Shown here one piece after another: positions 31,907 through 40,300 of a stretch of 64,000 nucleotides of DNA. The notes under the pieces were generated by a model, which saw only the letters and a program-made list of their open reading frames with translations, was not told the DNA's origin and ran no database searches. This stretch comes from Clostridiales bacterium (GTDB taxonomy: Bacteria; Bacillota; Clostridia; Christensenellales; CAG-138): the NCBI GenBank assembly GCA_004558825.1, contig SFDB01000006.1, forward strand, positions 1 through 64,000. Reading direction: 5' to 3'. How positions within the stretch are numbered: the stretch's first letter is position 1; every line of letters starts with the position of its first letter. A program made the position numbers and the translations under genes.

Positions 31907-34381
31907 TTATTCTACGGGCGCAGCTTCATCTGTATCGGAAAGCTCATCCTCGGCTATTTTGCCGACGAGCGCAACGCTCGCTATGCGCGTACCCTCGTCT
32001 ACGCGCATAAGCTTTACGCCCTGCGCATAGCGCGATATTACGCTTATCGACTTTACGTCCGTCCTTATGACGGTGCCGTCGGTTCTTATCAGCATCAGGT
32101 CTTCATCTCCCGCGCAAAGCCGCATCGACGCAAGAAGACCCGTCTTTTCGGTGATATTTATGCCTATCAGGCCCTTGCCGCCGCGATGCTGGACCTTGAA
32201 CTGGTCCTCGCGCGTGCGCTTGCCTATGCCGTTTTGCGTTATGAAAAGCACATAGCTGTTTTCGGAGGCGCTCGCGGCGTCTATCACCTCGTCGTCTTCG
32301 GCAAGGTCTATCGCCCTGACGCCCGCCGCAGTGCGTCCCATGGCGCGCACATCGCTCTCGTTAAAGCGTATGCACATGCCGCTGCGCGTGGCAAGCATTA
32401 TATCCTCGTCGCCGTTTGAAAGCATTACGGCTATGAGCGCGTCGCCCTCGCGTATGTTCTGCGCCGCTATGCCGCCCTTTCTTATATTATCAAAGTCGGA
32501 CATGGGAGTCTTCTTTATTACGCCCTGCTTCGTGACCATAACAAGGTATTTGTGCGCAATGTCGTTGGGTATCGGGAACAGAGCCGTTATCTTCTCATCG
32601 CCCTGAAGCTGGAGCAGGTTTACAATCGCCGTGCCCTTGGCCGTTCTGCCCGCTTCGGGTATGTTGTAGCATTTCATCTTGAACGCGCGGCCCTTGTTTG
32701 TAAAGAACATTATGTTGGCGTGAGTGCTCGAAACGAATATGCGCTCTACGAAGTCCTCCTCGCGCGTCGCCTGCGCCGATACGCCGCGTCCGCCTCGCTT
32801 CTGCGACCTGTATGTGCTCGACGCAATGCGCTTGATGTAGCCCAAGTGCGTAAGCGTTACGACCATTTCTTCTTCCTGGATTATATCCTCAAGGTCTATG
32901 TCGTCGATTATCTGCGTTATCTCGGTGCGCCGCCCGTCGGCATATTTGCGCTTAACCTCGAGCGCTTCTTCCTTTATGACGCGCAGAAGCTCGTGCTCGT
33001 CGGAGAGTATGCCTCTGAGGTATTCGACCGTGCGCGTAAGCTCGTTGAACTCGTTTTCGAGCTTTTCGCGCTCAAGCCCCGTGAGGCGCTGCAAGCGCAT
33101 GTCGAGTATCGCCTGCGCCTGACGCTCGGAGAAACCGAAGCGCTCCATAAGTCTTTCCCTCGCAACGGGCGGATTTGGCGATTTTTTTATCAGCTCAACT
33201 ATTTCGTCGATGTTGTCGAGCGCTTTCAAAAGCCCCTCGAGTATATGCATACGTTCGAGAGCGCGCTCAAGGTCGTACTTTGTGCGGCGCGTCACGACGT
33301 CCTTTTGGAACTCGAGATAGTGATACAGCAGCTCCCGCAGGTTCAGCACCTTCGGCTCGCCGTTCACAAGTGCTATCATTATTGCGCCGAATGTGTCCTG
33401 CATGGCAGTATGCTTATAGAGAAGGTTAAGCACAACGTTCGCGTTGACGTCCTTCTTTAGCTCTATGACTATGCGCATACCCGACCTGTCAGTTTCGTCG
33501 CGCAGGTCGGCTATGCCGTCAATCTTCTTTTCATGCACAAGCTCGGCAATGCGCTCTACAAGCCTCGCCTTGTTCACCTGATATGGTATCTCCGTAACAA
33601 TTATTCGCGCATGATTCGGTTTGTATTGCTCTATTTCGGCGCGTGCGCGCACGACGATGCGTCCGCGGCCCGTTCTGTAGGCCTGCTTCACGCCTGCCGT
33701 ACCCATGACTATTCCGCCCGTCGGGAAATCCGGCCCCTGGACGTACGCCATAAGCTCCTCGACGCTTATTTCGGGATCGTCTATCATTGCGCAAAGCGCG
33801 TCCGTTACCTCGCCAAGATTGTGCGGCGGTATGTTCGTTGCCATGCCGACAGCTATGCCGCCCGTGCCGTTTACGAGAAGATTGGGGAATCTGCACGGAA
33901 GTACGCGCGGCTGCATAAGGGTCTCGTCAAAGTTTGGATAAAAATCGACCGTGTTTTTGTCTATGTCGCGCAAAAGCTCCGTCATTATCTTTGACATGCG
34001 CGCCTCTGTGTAACGCATGGCCGCCGCGCCGTCGCCGTCAACGCTGCCGAAGTTGCCCTGCCCCTCTACGAGCGGGTATCGCAGCGAGAACGGCTGCGCA
34101 AGCCTCACCATTGCGTCATATACTGCCGCATCGCCGTGCGGATGGTATTTGCCGAGCACGTCGCCAACGATACGGGCGCTTTTCCTGTACGGCTTGTCCG
34201 GCTGAAGCCCCAGCTCGTCCATCGAGTAGAGTATGCGCCTGTGTACAGGCTTCAGGCCGTCGCGCACATCGGGCAGCGCGCGGCTGACTATGACCGCCAT
34301 AGAGTACGCTATGAAGGAGCGCTTCATCTCGTCAACTATGTTTATAGGCATTATGTTGTTCGTTTTTTCTTGTTCGCTCAT
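31907..34381 (-). CDS. gyrA: DNA gyrase subunit A
   Basis: An 824-residue subunit that breaks and rejoins DNA. The N-terminal winged-helix region is SRALPDVRDGLKPVHRRILYSMDELG, the catalytic tyrosine lies in AAMRYTEARMS, and the C-terminal beta-pinwheel domain contains the GyrA box QKRGGRGV. The residue equivalent to E. coli Ser83 is alanine (HPHGDAAVYDAMVR). It follows gyrB by 25 bases. GAGGTGACAAA precedes the ATG. Confidence 0.98.
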   Translation of the reverse strand: MSEQEKTNNIMPINIVDEMKRSFIAYSMAVIVSRALPDVRDGLKPVHRRILYSMDELGLQPDKPYRKSARIVGDVLGKYHPHGDAAVYDAMVRLAQPFSLRYPLVEGQGNFGSVDGDGAAAMRYTEARMSKIMTELLRDIDKNTVDFYPNFDETLMQPRVLPCRFPNLLVNGTGGIAVGMATNIPPHNLGEVTDALCAMIDDPEISVEELMAYVQGPDFPTGGIVMGTAGVKQAYRTGRGRIVVRARAEIEQYKPNHARIIVTEIPYQVNKARLVERIAELVHEKKIDGIADLRDETDRSGMRIVIELKKDVNANVVLNLLYKHTAMQDTFGAIMIALVNGEPKVLNLRELLYHYLEFQKDVVTRRTKYDLERALERMHILEGLLKALDNIDEIVELIKKSPNPPVARERLMERFGFSERQAQAILDMRLQRLTGLEREKLENEFNELTRTVEYLRGILSDEHELLRVIKEEALEVKRKYADGRRTEITQIIDDIDLEDIIQEEEMVVTLTHLGYIKRIASSTYRSQKRGGRGVSAQATREEDFVERIFVSSTHANIMFFTNKGRAFKMKCYNIPEAGRTAKGTAIVNLLQLQGDEKITALFPIPNDIAHKYLVMVTKQGVIKKTPMSDFDNIRKGGIAAQNIREGDALIAVMLSNGDEDIMLATRSGMCIRFNESDVRAMGRTAAGVRAIDLAEDDEVIDAASASENSYVLFITQNGIGKRTREDQFKVQHRGGKGLIGINITEKTGLLASMRLCAGDEDLMLIRTDGTVIRTDVKSISVISRYAQGVKLMRVDEGTRIASVALVGKIAEDELSDTDEAAPVE

Positions 34382-34406
34382 TTTGTCACCTCATCGCAAA
34401 GCGGCG

Positions 34407-36338
34407 TTATACGTCAAGATCCGTTACAAGTGTCGAGTTTGCCTCGATAAACTCTCTGCGCGGCTCTACCTTGTCGCCCATAAGCACCGTGAATATGGCG
34501 TCCTCAAGCATCGCGTCCTCGAGCTCGACGCGGTACATTATGCGCGTCTCGGGATTCATGGTTGTCTCCCAAAGCTGCTCCTCGCTCATTTCGCCAAGAC
34601 CCTTGTAGCGCTGTATCGTGGGCTTTGGCTCTCTGCCTATTTCATCGAGAACCTTGTTGAGCTCCTCGTCGCTGTAAGCGTAATGAAGGTATTTGCCTCT
34701 GCTTATCTTGTAAAGCGGCGGCTGCGCTATATAAACATAGCCCTTCTCTATCATCGGGCGCATGTGACGATAGAAGAACGTCAGAAGAAGCGTCCTTATA
34801 TGGCTTCCGTCGACGTCGGCGTCCGTCATGCAGATTATCTTGTGATACCTGAGCTTGGACTCGTCGAAGCTTTCCCCTATGCCCGCGCCGAAGGCGGTTA
34901 TCATCGCCTTTATTTCGGCATTTGCAAGCATTTTATCAAGGCGCGTCTTTTCGACGTTCAGTATTTTTCCTCTGAGCGGAAGTATCGCCTGATAGCGCCT
35001 GTCGCGGCCGAGCTTTGCGCTGCCGCCTGCGGAGTTGCCCTCGACTATGAACAGCTCGCAAAGTGCCGGATCTTTCTCCTGACAGTCGGCAAGCTTGCCC
35101 GGGAGCGACGTCGATTCGAGCGCCGTCTTTCGCCTCGTAAGCTCGCGCGCCTTTCTCGCCGCGTCGCGTGCGCGCGATGCCGTTATGCATTTATCGGCAA
35201 TAAGCCTTGCAACCTGCGGATTCTCCTCCAGAAACGCCGAAAGCTCTTCGCCGACGGCCGCATCGACCATCGGGCGTATGTACGCATTGCCGAGCTTCGT
35301 CTTTGTTTGTCCCTCAAACTGCGGCTCGACAAGCTTGACACTTATAACGGCGCTTAAGCCCTCCCTCACGTCTTCGCCCGAAAGGTTTTGGTCGCTCGCC
35401 TTAAGCAGCCCGAACTTGCGCGCATAATCGTTTATTACGCGCGTCAGCGCCGTTTTGAAGCCAACAAGATGGCTTCCGCCCTCCGACGTGTCTATGTTGT
35501 TTGCGAAAGTGAATATGTTTTCGGCGTACCCGTCGTTATACTGCATCGCTATCTCGACGCTTGCCAGCTTCGAGCCGTCGGGAGCGGTTTTTTCGGCCTC
35601 AAAGTATATGGGCGGGCTGTGCAGCACCTCCTTGTTTGTGTTGATAAACTCCACAAACGATTTTATGCCGCCTTCGTAAAAGAACGTTTCGCTGCGCTCC
35701 TTCCCATCGCGTTCATCTGTCACGGTGATTGAAACGCCCTTGTTCAGAAACGCGAGTTCTCGCATCCTGGCGGCTATGAGGTCAAAATTATATGATATTT
35801 CGTCGAATATCTCGTCGTTCGCAAGATACGTTATCCTTGTGCCTGTTTCCGCTTCGGGGCATTCGCCGATTATCTCAACGTCTGACAAAGGCGCTCCGTT
35901 TTCGTAGGACTGCCTGTAAACATGGCCGTTTCGCTTTATCTGTGCCGTAAGCCTCGTTGAGAGCGCGTTTACAACGCTGAGTCCGACGCCGTGAAGTCCG
36001 CCCGATACCTTGTAGCCTGAGCCTCCGAATTTTCCGCCTGCGTGCAGCACCGTAAGCGCCACCTCGAGCGCGCTCTTGTGCATTTTGGGGTGCATATCCA
36101 CAGGTATGCCGCGCCCGTTGTCAGCCTCGGTTATCGAGTTGTCGTTGTGGATAACTATCGCTATCTTGTCGCAAAATCCGCCCATAGCCTCGTCTATCGA
36201 GTTATCGACGAGCTCTGTAATAAGGTGGTGCAGACCCTTTTGGTCGGTCGAGCCTATATACATGCCGGGGCGGCGCTTTACAGCCTCCAGCCCCTCAAGC
36301 ACCTGTATTTGCGAAGCATCGTATGCCTGTTGTGCCAT
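34407..36338 (-). CDS. gyrB: DNA gyrase subunit B
   Basis: A 643-residue ATPase subunit. The GHKL ATP-binding residues appear in ELVDNSIDEAMGG and NGRGIPVD...SGGLHGVGLSVVNALS. The TOPRIM domain has EGNSAGGSA and DADVDGSHIRTLLLTFFYRHM. The ATG at 36338 is eight bases after AAAGGA; an upstream TTG in the same frame precedes that site. It is cotranscribed with recF and remB upstream and gyrA downstream. Confidence 0.98.
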   Translation of the reverse strand: MAQQAYDASQIQVLEGLEAVKRRPGMYIGSTDQKGLHHLITELVDNSIDEAMGGFCDKIAIVIHNDNSITEADNGRGIPVDMHPKMHKSALEVALTVLHAGGKFGGSGYKVSGGLHGVGLSVVNALSTRLTAQIKRNGHVYRQSYENGAPLSDVEIIGECPEAETGTRITYLANDEIFDEISYNFDLIAARMRELAFLNKGVSITVTDERDGKERSETFFYEGGIKSFVEFINTNKEVLHSPPIYFEAEKTAPDGSKLASVEIAMQYNDGYAENIFTFANNIDTSEGGSHLVGFKTALTRVINDYARKFGLLKASDQNLSGEDVREGLSAVISVKLVEPQFEGQTKTKLGNAYIRPMVDAAVGEELSAFLEENPQVARLIADKCITASRARDAARKARELTRRKTALESTSLPGKLADCQEKDPALCELFIVEGNSAGGSAKLGRDRRYQAILPLRGKILNVEKTRLDKMLANAEIKAMITAFGAGIGESFDESKLRYHKIICMTDADVDGSHIRTLLLTFFYRHMRPMIEKGYVYIAQPPLYKISRGKYLHYAYSDEELNKVLDEIGREPKPTIQRYKGLGEMSEEQLWETTMNPETRIMYRVELEDAMLEDAIFTVLMGDKVEPRREFIEANSTLVTDLDV

Positions 36339-36351
36339 GTGGTTATTCCTT

Positions 36352-36615
36352 TCATTCAATGTTGTTATCGATCAGCGCCGCGTATGGCGACATTGCCCTC
36401 TTCCTGATGGTTTCGCCGCGTATCGGCGACGCATAGGTTGTCTCCGCTCCCGCGCACCGTGTAAGCACATACGAGCGCGTGACGCCGCCGCTTTTTTTTA
36501 GCGATTTACCGAGCGTCTCCCGTGTTATGCGCGACGATTTATATGTCCTTGCGGCAATGACGGCTATTATCTCGCCGCCGTCTACCGCCACATCGCCGCC
36601 AATATGGACGGTCAT
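36352..36615 (-). CDS. remB: RemB/YaaB-like protein (DUF370)
   Basis: An 87-residue protein (MTVHIGGDVAVDGGEIIAVIAARTYKSSRITRE...SYVLTRC...TYASPIRGETIRKRA). Its position between recF and gyrB and its sequence pattern match B. subtilis YaaB/RemB, a small protein linked to extracellular matrix regulation. The start overlaps the recF stop by four bases. The DNA-binding role is known for the RemA relatives and is inferred here. Confidence 0.8.
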   Translation of the reverse strand: MTVHIGGDVAVDGGEIIAVIAARTYKSSRITRETLGKSLKKSGGVTRSYVLTRCAGAETTYASPIRGETIRKRAMSPYAALIDNNIE

Positions 36616-37742
36616 ACGCTTCGCCTCCCGCCGCTGTTTTCCATGAGCTCAAGCGTGCCGTCCACGCACCTGAAAATGCGCGTATCGCTGCCGCCTATTC
36701 CGCCGAGCGGCGAAAGGCCGTCGAGCGATGTGCACGTTATTATGCACTGGCATTTTGCCATCGTGCTTATAAGCGCCGTGCGGCGCGCGTCGTCAAGCTC
36801 CGAGAACACATCGTCAAGGAGCAGTATCGGCATCTCTCCGCGTATGTCGCTCACAAGCGGTATCTCCGACAGCTTCATTGCAAGCGCCGCAGTGCGCTGC
36901 TGTCCCTGCGAACCGAAATAGCGCACGTCCGTTTCATCGAGTATCACGGCGATGTCGTCCCTGTGCGGGCCTTTTGAGGTGTAGCCGCGGTGCATGTCGT
37001 CCTCGGCCGTCCTCGCCAGATACTCGCGGAAATCGTCCTCGAGAGTTTCAGACGGCTCTACGCTCGGAGCGTACTCCGTCCGTAAAAACTCCCGCCCGCC
37101 CGATATGGCCAAATGCAGACGCGCGGCAATGTGAGAAAACCGCTCCATGAACTCGGCGCGGCGGCTTATTATCTCCGCCCCCTGCGACGCCACCTGCGCC
37201 TCCCACATCCTCAGATGCGCCGTATCCGTTCGCAGCGCTTCGTCCTTCAGCAATGCGTTTCTCTGCCTCAGCGCGGCGTTATACTGCTGGAGCCTGAAAA
37301 AATACGCGGGATAGAGCTGACTGAGCGCCATATCGAGGAAGCGCCTTCTTTCCTGCGGCGCGCCTTTAACTATGGAAAGCGTTTCGGGCGCAAACATAAC
37401 GCTGTTGAGCGCGCCCATAAGATCGCCCGTGCGCCTCAGCTCCGTTGAGTTTATATAGATGCGCTTCTTTTCGCCGCGCCTCTGCTTTATCTCGATAAGC
37501 GCCGCGCCCGCCGCGCTGACTACCTCCGCGCCGACGTATGCGCCCTCGGTATTGTACTTTATCAGCTGCTCGTCCTTTGACGTGCGGTGAGAACGCGCGA
37601 ATGTGCAAAGAAATATCGCTTCGAGCACATTCGTTTTGCCTTGCGCGTTTTCCCCTACAATTACATTGAGGTGCGGCGACAGCTCGGCACGAAGCGATGA
37701 ATAGTTGCGGAAATTCACGAGTTTTAGGCTTTTAACGTACAA
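36612..37742 (-). CDS. recF: DNA replication and repair protein RecF
   Basis: A 376-residue SMC-like ATPase that loads RecA at gaps. It starts MYVKSLKLVNFRNYSSLRAEL, with Walker A GENAQGKTN (31-39), the family segment SKGPHRDDIAVILDETDVRYFGSQGQQRT, and Walker B PILLLDDVFSELDD. dnaA and dnaN, usually just upstream, are absent here; an S-layer-like gene occupies that place. It has its own promoter and leads the recF-remB-gyrB-gyrA unit. Confidence 0.97.
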   Translation of the reverse strand: MYVKSLKLVNFRNYSSLRAELSPHLNVIVGENAQGKTNVLEAIFLCTFARSHRTSKDEQLIKYNTEGAYVGAEVVSAAGAALIEIKQRRGEKKRIYINSTELRRTGDLMGALNSVMFAPETLSIVKGAPQERRRFLDMALSQLYPAYFFRLQQYNAALRQRNALLKDEALRTDTAHLRMWEAQVASQGAEIISRRAEFMERFSHIAARLHLAISGGREFLRTEYAPSVEPSETLEDDFREYLARTAEDDMHRGYTSKGPHRDDIAVILDETDVRYFGSQGQQRTAALAMKLSEIPLVSDIRGEMPILLLDDVFSELDDARRTALISTMAKCQCIITCTSLDGLSPLGGIGGSDTRIFRCVDGTLELMENSGGRRSV

Positions 37743-37768
37743 TATCGATTCTCCCGTGCGTTTTATTT

Positions 37769-37797
37769 ATTTTACCATGGCGCGCTCTTTTTTTCAA
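37769..37797 (-). promoter_or_regulatory. Promoter of recF-remB-gyrB-gyrA
   Basis: On the minus strand, TTGAAA (37797-37792) and TAAAAT (37774-37769) have a 17-base spacer, 27 bases before the recF start. Confidence 0.75.
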
Positions 37798-37852
37798 CCA
37801 CATAATATACATAAGAAGCAAAAGATTTGTGACGCCGCGATTGACAAACAAA

Positions 37853-37886
37853 AAGCCGCATCCGGGGCGTATGCCCAATGCGGCTT
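37853..37886 (-). terminator. Terminator of the CARDB-like surface protein gene
   Basis: Read on the minus strand, AAGCCGCAT (37886-37878) pairs with ATGCGGCTT (37861-37853), with an inner GGGC/GCCC stem, and is followed by TTTTTG. It lies 25 bases after the stop. Confidence 0.8.
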
Positions 37887-37910
37887 AGCGACTGCCTTGT
37901 GAGAAAATCT

Positions 37911-39449
37911 CTAATCAATTCTGCCTTCGCGCTCCATGCGCCGTTTTTGCGCGGCGCGCTTGCGCCGGCGCTCTTCGGCGATGCGCCTGTTGCGCTTTTC
38001 GATGTACGTCAGAATAATCAGTATCGTTACGGCGGCGATAGTCAGCACGGCGAGTATCACGAAAAGCGTCGTAAGCGTTTTTGAAAGCGAAGTGCCTATC
38101 TTTTCGCCCAGTACGCCTACCTCAATGCCGGGCGTTTCCTGCGGCTTCTCTTCGCCGCCTATTTTGGCGGCCGTTATGTTCGTCGTGTATGAGTACGGAT
38201 TGCCGACGTGGTCCTCGAATGTGAGCGTAAAATGAAGCTCTCGCTCCTGCTCAACGTATACAGTAACGGGAACCTCGACCGTGCCCGATTGAAGCGACTC
38301 GCAGCGGTACACCTCGCCTATCTGCTCCTCGCTCAAGACGACGTTTTTGTATGTAAGCGTGCTTGTGTTGTTGAGCGTGAAGAGGACCCTCATGCTGTTG
38401 TTCGCATCGAGAGGCGACTCGACAACAGCCAGAAAATCAAGCTTTATCAACGACGGGTCAACATACGGATAGACGGCGAAGCTCTTTGTCTTGTCGCTGT
38501 ACGTCTCCGTCTTGGACGAGTTTTGGTATGTGCCCGTTATATAGAATATGACGTATCGAAGCGTTTGTGGGTTGGCGTTGTAGATCAGCGTCTTTTCCTC
38601 GCCGACCGCAAGCGAAAACGAACCGTCGTCTATGCGCTCGTTAAGGTCGTTTGTCACCTTTATGCCGGAAACCTTTTGATTGCCGTTATTTATGAGCTTT
38701 ATTGTGAAGCGGGTGCCGTCGGGCGTGCTTTCGCCCTGCGTGACCTCGACCTCTATCTTTGAATTGACAAGGCCGAGCGTTACGGGCGAACACGTTGCCG
38801 TCAGTACATCGCTCGAGCCCTCGATGGTGTATGTGACCTTCGGCTCCGACGTGACCGTGGCGCTTTTCATCTCATATTCGTATACTATCTGATGCGACTC
38901 GCCGGGCGCAAGCGTGATGTCGGCCGCCATTTCGCCGCTCTTTATCTTTGAATCCTTCAGCGTTATGCTGTGGGCGGCAACCGAACCGCCGTTTGAGATG
39001 GTATACGTTATTTTGATTATTTCACCGGGCTTTGCGTTCCGCTTGTCGACGGTGCGCGATACGGAGACGAATCCAACGTTGGGCAGCGATATTACCGCCG
39101 AAACCGTATCGGATTTAGCGACGCCGTCCTCCGTCCAGCTTACGGTCATGGTGATGGGCTTGCCGAGCATGTCCTCGGAGACGTACATCGTCTGCGAGTA
39201 GCTCTGCGACGAGCCCGGCTGTATCGAAGACGAGCCTATTGGAAACGCAACGCCGCTCTCGCTCACGATGCTTATGTTTTCCATTACCGATGCGCCGTCG
39301 TTTGTGACGTTCACGGTTATTGTCGCCATGCCGCCCCCGCTCATGGAAGACGGACTGGCGGAAGCGGAAAGGCGCGCCGCAAATGCGACGGCCCCGGGTA
39401 CAAGCATTATCAAAAGCGCCATCAGGCACGAAATAATCTTTTTTGTCAT
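37911..39449 (-). CDS. Secreted, membrane-anchored CARDB/NEW3-like repeat protein
   Basis: A 512-residue protein. An N-terminal signal peptide (MTKKIISCLMALLIMLVPGAVAFA) precedes several beta-sandwich repeats with COG1361-like wording (ATITVNVTNDGASVMENISI, KPGEIIKITYTISNGGSVAAHSI, GTRFTIKLINNGNQKVSGIKV). A C-terminal transmembrane helix (LTTLFVILAVLTIAAVTILIILTYI) and a strongly basic cytosolic tail follow. It is probably displayed outside the cell; adhesion or wall organisation is a guess. The ATG at 39449 lies nine bases after GGAG; an upstream TTG lacks a site. Confidence 0.75.
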   Translation of the reverse strand: MTKKIISCLMALLIMLVPGAVAFAARLSASASPSSMSGGGMATITVNVTNDGASVMENISIVSESGVAFPIGSSSIQPGSSQSYSQTMYVSEDMLGKPITMTVSWTEDGVAKSDTVSAVISLPNVGFVSVSRTVDKRNAKPGEIIKITYTISNGGSVAAHSITLKDSKIKSGEMAADITLAPGESHQIVYEYEMKSATVTSEPKVTYTIEGSSDVLTATCSPVTLGLVNSKIEVEVTQGESTPDGTRFTIKLINNGNQKVSGIKVTNDLNERIDDGSFSLAVGEEKTLIYNANPQTLRYVIFYITGTYQNSSKTETYSDKTKSFAVYPYVDPSLIKLDFLAVVESPLDANNSMRVLFTLNNTSTLTYKNVVLSEEQIGEVYRCESLQSGTVEVPVTVYVEQERELHFTLTFEDHVGNPYSYTTNITAAKIGGEEKPQETPGIEVGVLGEKIGTSLSKTLTTLFVILAVLTIAAVTILIILTYIEKRNRRIAEERRRKRAAQKRRMEREGRID

Positions 39450-39520
39450 CAGTTCACACTCCGAGACACAAAATTTCAAGCTAATTATACCCTATATCGC
39501 CTGCCGCGGCAACGGATTTT

Positions 39521-40024
39521 TTAAGCGCCAAATATATTCGGGAAGCGCCTGTCAAGCTTTGAGAGCGCGTAAAGGAGCGGTATTCCGAGCAAATAGCACG
39601 CTATGAACTGGCCTGCGGCGACATACAGCACACATACGAAATACGGCGTGCCAACATCGTAGAGCCAACACAGCAGTCCGCCGACCACAAACGCGTTCAC
39701 GACGACTCCCGCAAGCGGCGAGAGCGCCTTGGGCAAACCGTGCCGCCGCACTAAGTACGCAAACCACGCGCCCGCAAGCGTTGCGGCGCTGCCGAGCAGC
39801 ACGTCGAGGAAAGGCGCGCCGCTTATTATGTTCGAAATGACGCAGCCGATGAAAAGCCCCGGCACGGCCGCAGGCGTAAAGTATGCAAGCACATACAGCG
39901 CTTCGCTGACGCGCACCTGTATAAGCCCGCTCGAAAAAGGCAGGAAAAGCGCCGTTATTGAAACATAAAGCGCAGCGACAAGCGCGCTGCGCACCATGTT
40001 TTTGATGCCGATTTTGTAAAACAT
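39521..40024 (-). CDS. queT: QueT-family ECF transporter substrate-binding subunit
   Basis: A 167-residue membrane protein with about five or six hydrophobic segments and the family marker SSGLIQVRVSEALYVLAYFTPAA near the N-terminus, matching the QueT family predicted to import queuosine precursors through the shared ECF module. No preQ1 riboswitch-like element is evident upstream; the DUF1858 gene lies only 12 bases away and is probably cotranscribed. Specificity is by family only. Confidence 0.8.
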   Translation of the reverse strand: MFYKIGIKNMVRSALVAALYVSITALFLPFSSGLIQVRVSEALYVLAYFTPAAVPGLFIGCVISNIISGAPFLDVLLGSAATLAGAWFAYLVRRHGLPKALSPLAGVVVNAFVVGGLLCWLYDVGTPYFVCVLYVAAGQFIACYLLGIPLLYALSKLDRRFPNIFGA

Positions 40025-40036
40025 CTCCGTAGGAGC

Positions 40037-40234
40037 TTATTTTGCCGCAAGGTATTCGTTTATCTTTGCGATGAGCGCGTCCGCGTCGATGCCGTGAACG
40101 GCGCACGCCTGTTCGAGATTTTCGCCCGAAGCCATAACGCAGCCGAGGCAGTGCATTCCCGAAGCCATGAGTATATCGGCGATGCCGTCGTCGACCGTAA
40201 GAATCTGGGCGATTGTCATTTCTTTATTTACCAT
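40037..40234 (-). CDS. DUF1858 domain protein
   Basis: A 65-residue protein: MVNKEMTIAQILTVDDGIADILMASGMHCLGCVMASGENLEQACAVHGID... The G-M-H-C-x-G-C motif at about 27-33 is the hallmark of DUF1858, also found as the N-terminal domain of ScdA/YtfE-type iron repair proteins. The paired cysteines suggest a redox or metal role, not proven. GGAGGATATC precedes the ATG. It lies upstream of queT. Confidence 0.85.
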   Translation of the reverse strand: MVNKEMTIAQILTVDDGIADILMASGMHCLGCVMASGENLEQACAVHGIDADALIAKINEYLAAK

Positions 40235-40300
40235 TTGTGATATCCTCCGTTTTGTTCTGTAATTTTATTTTATAGCCTTTTTTGCGCGTGTCAAGCATTT

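Noticed and set aside
34233..35357. Plus-strand frame of 374 codons over gyrA/gyrB
   Set aside because: Shadow of gyrase genes; no ribosome binding site or recognisable domain.
40025..40300. preQ1 riboswitch for queT
   Set aside because: Only 12 bases separate queT from DUF1858, and the 66-base region above DUF1858 shows no C-rich/A-rich preQ1 pattern.
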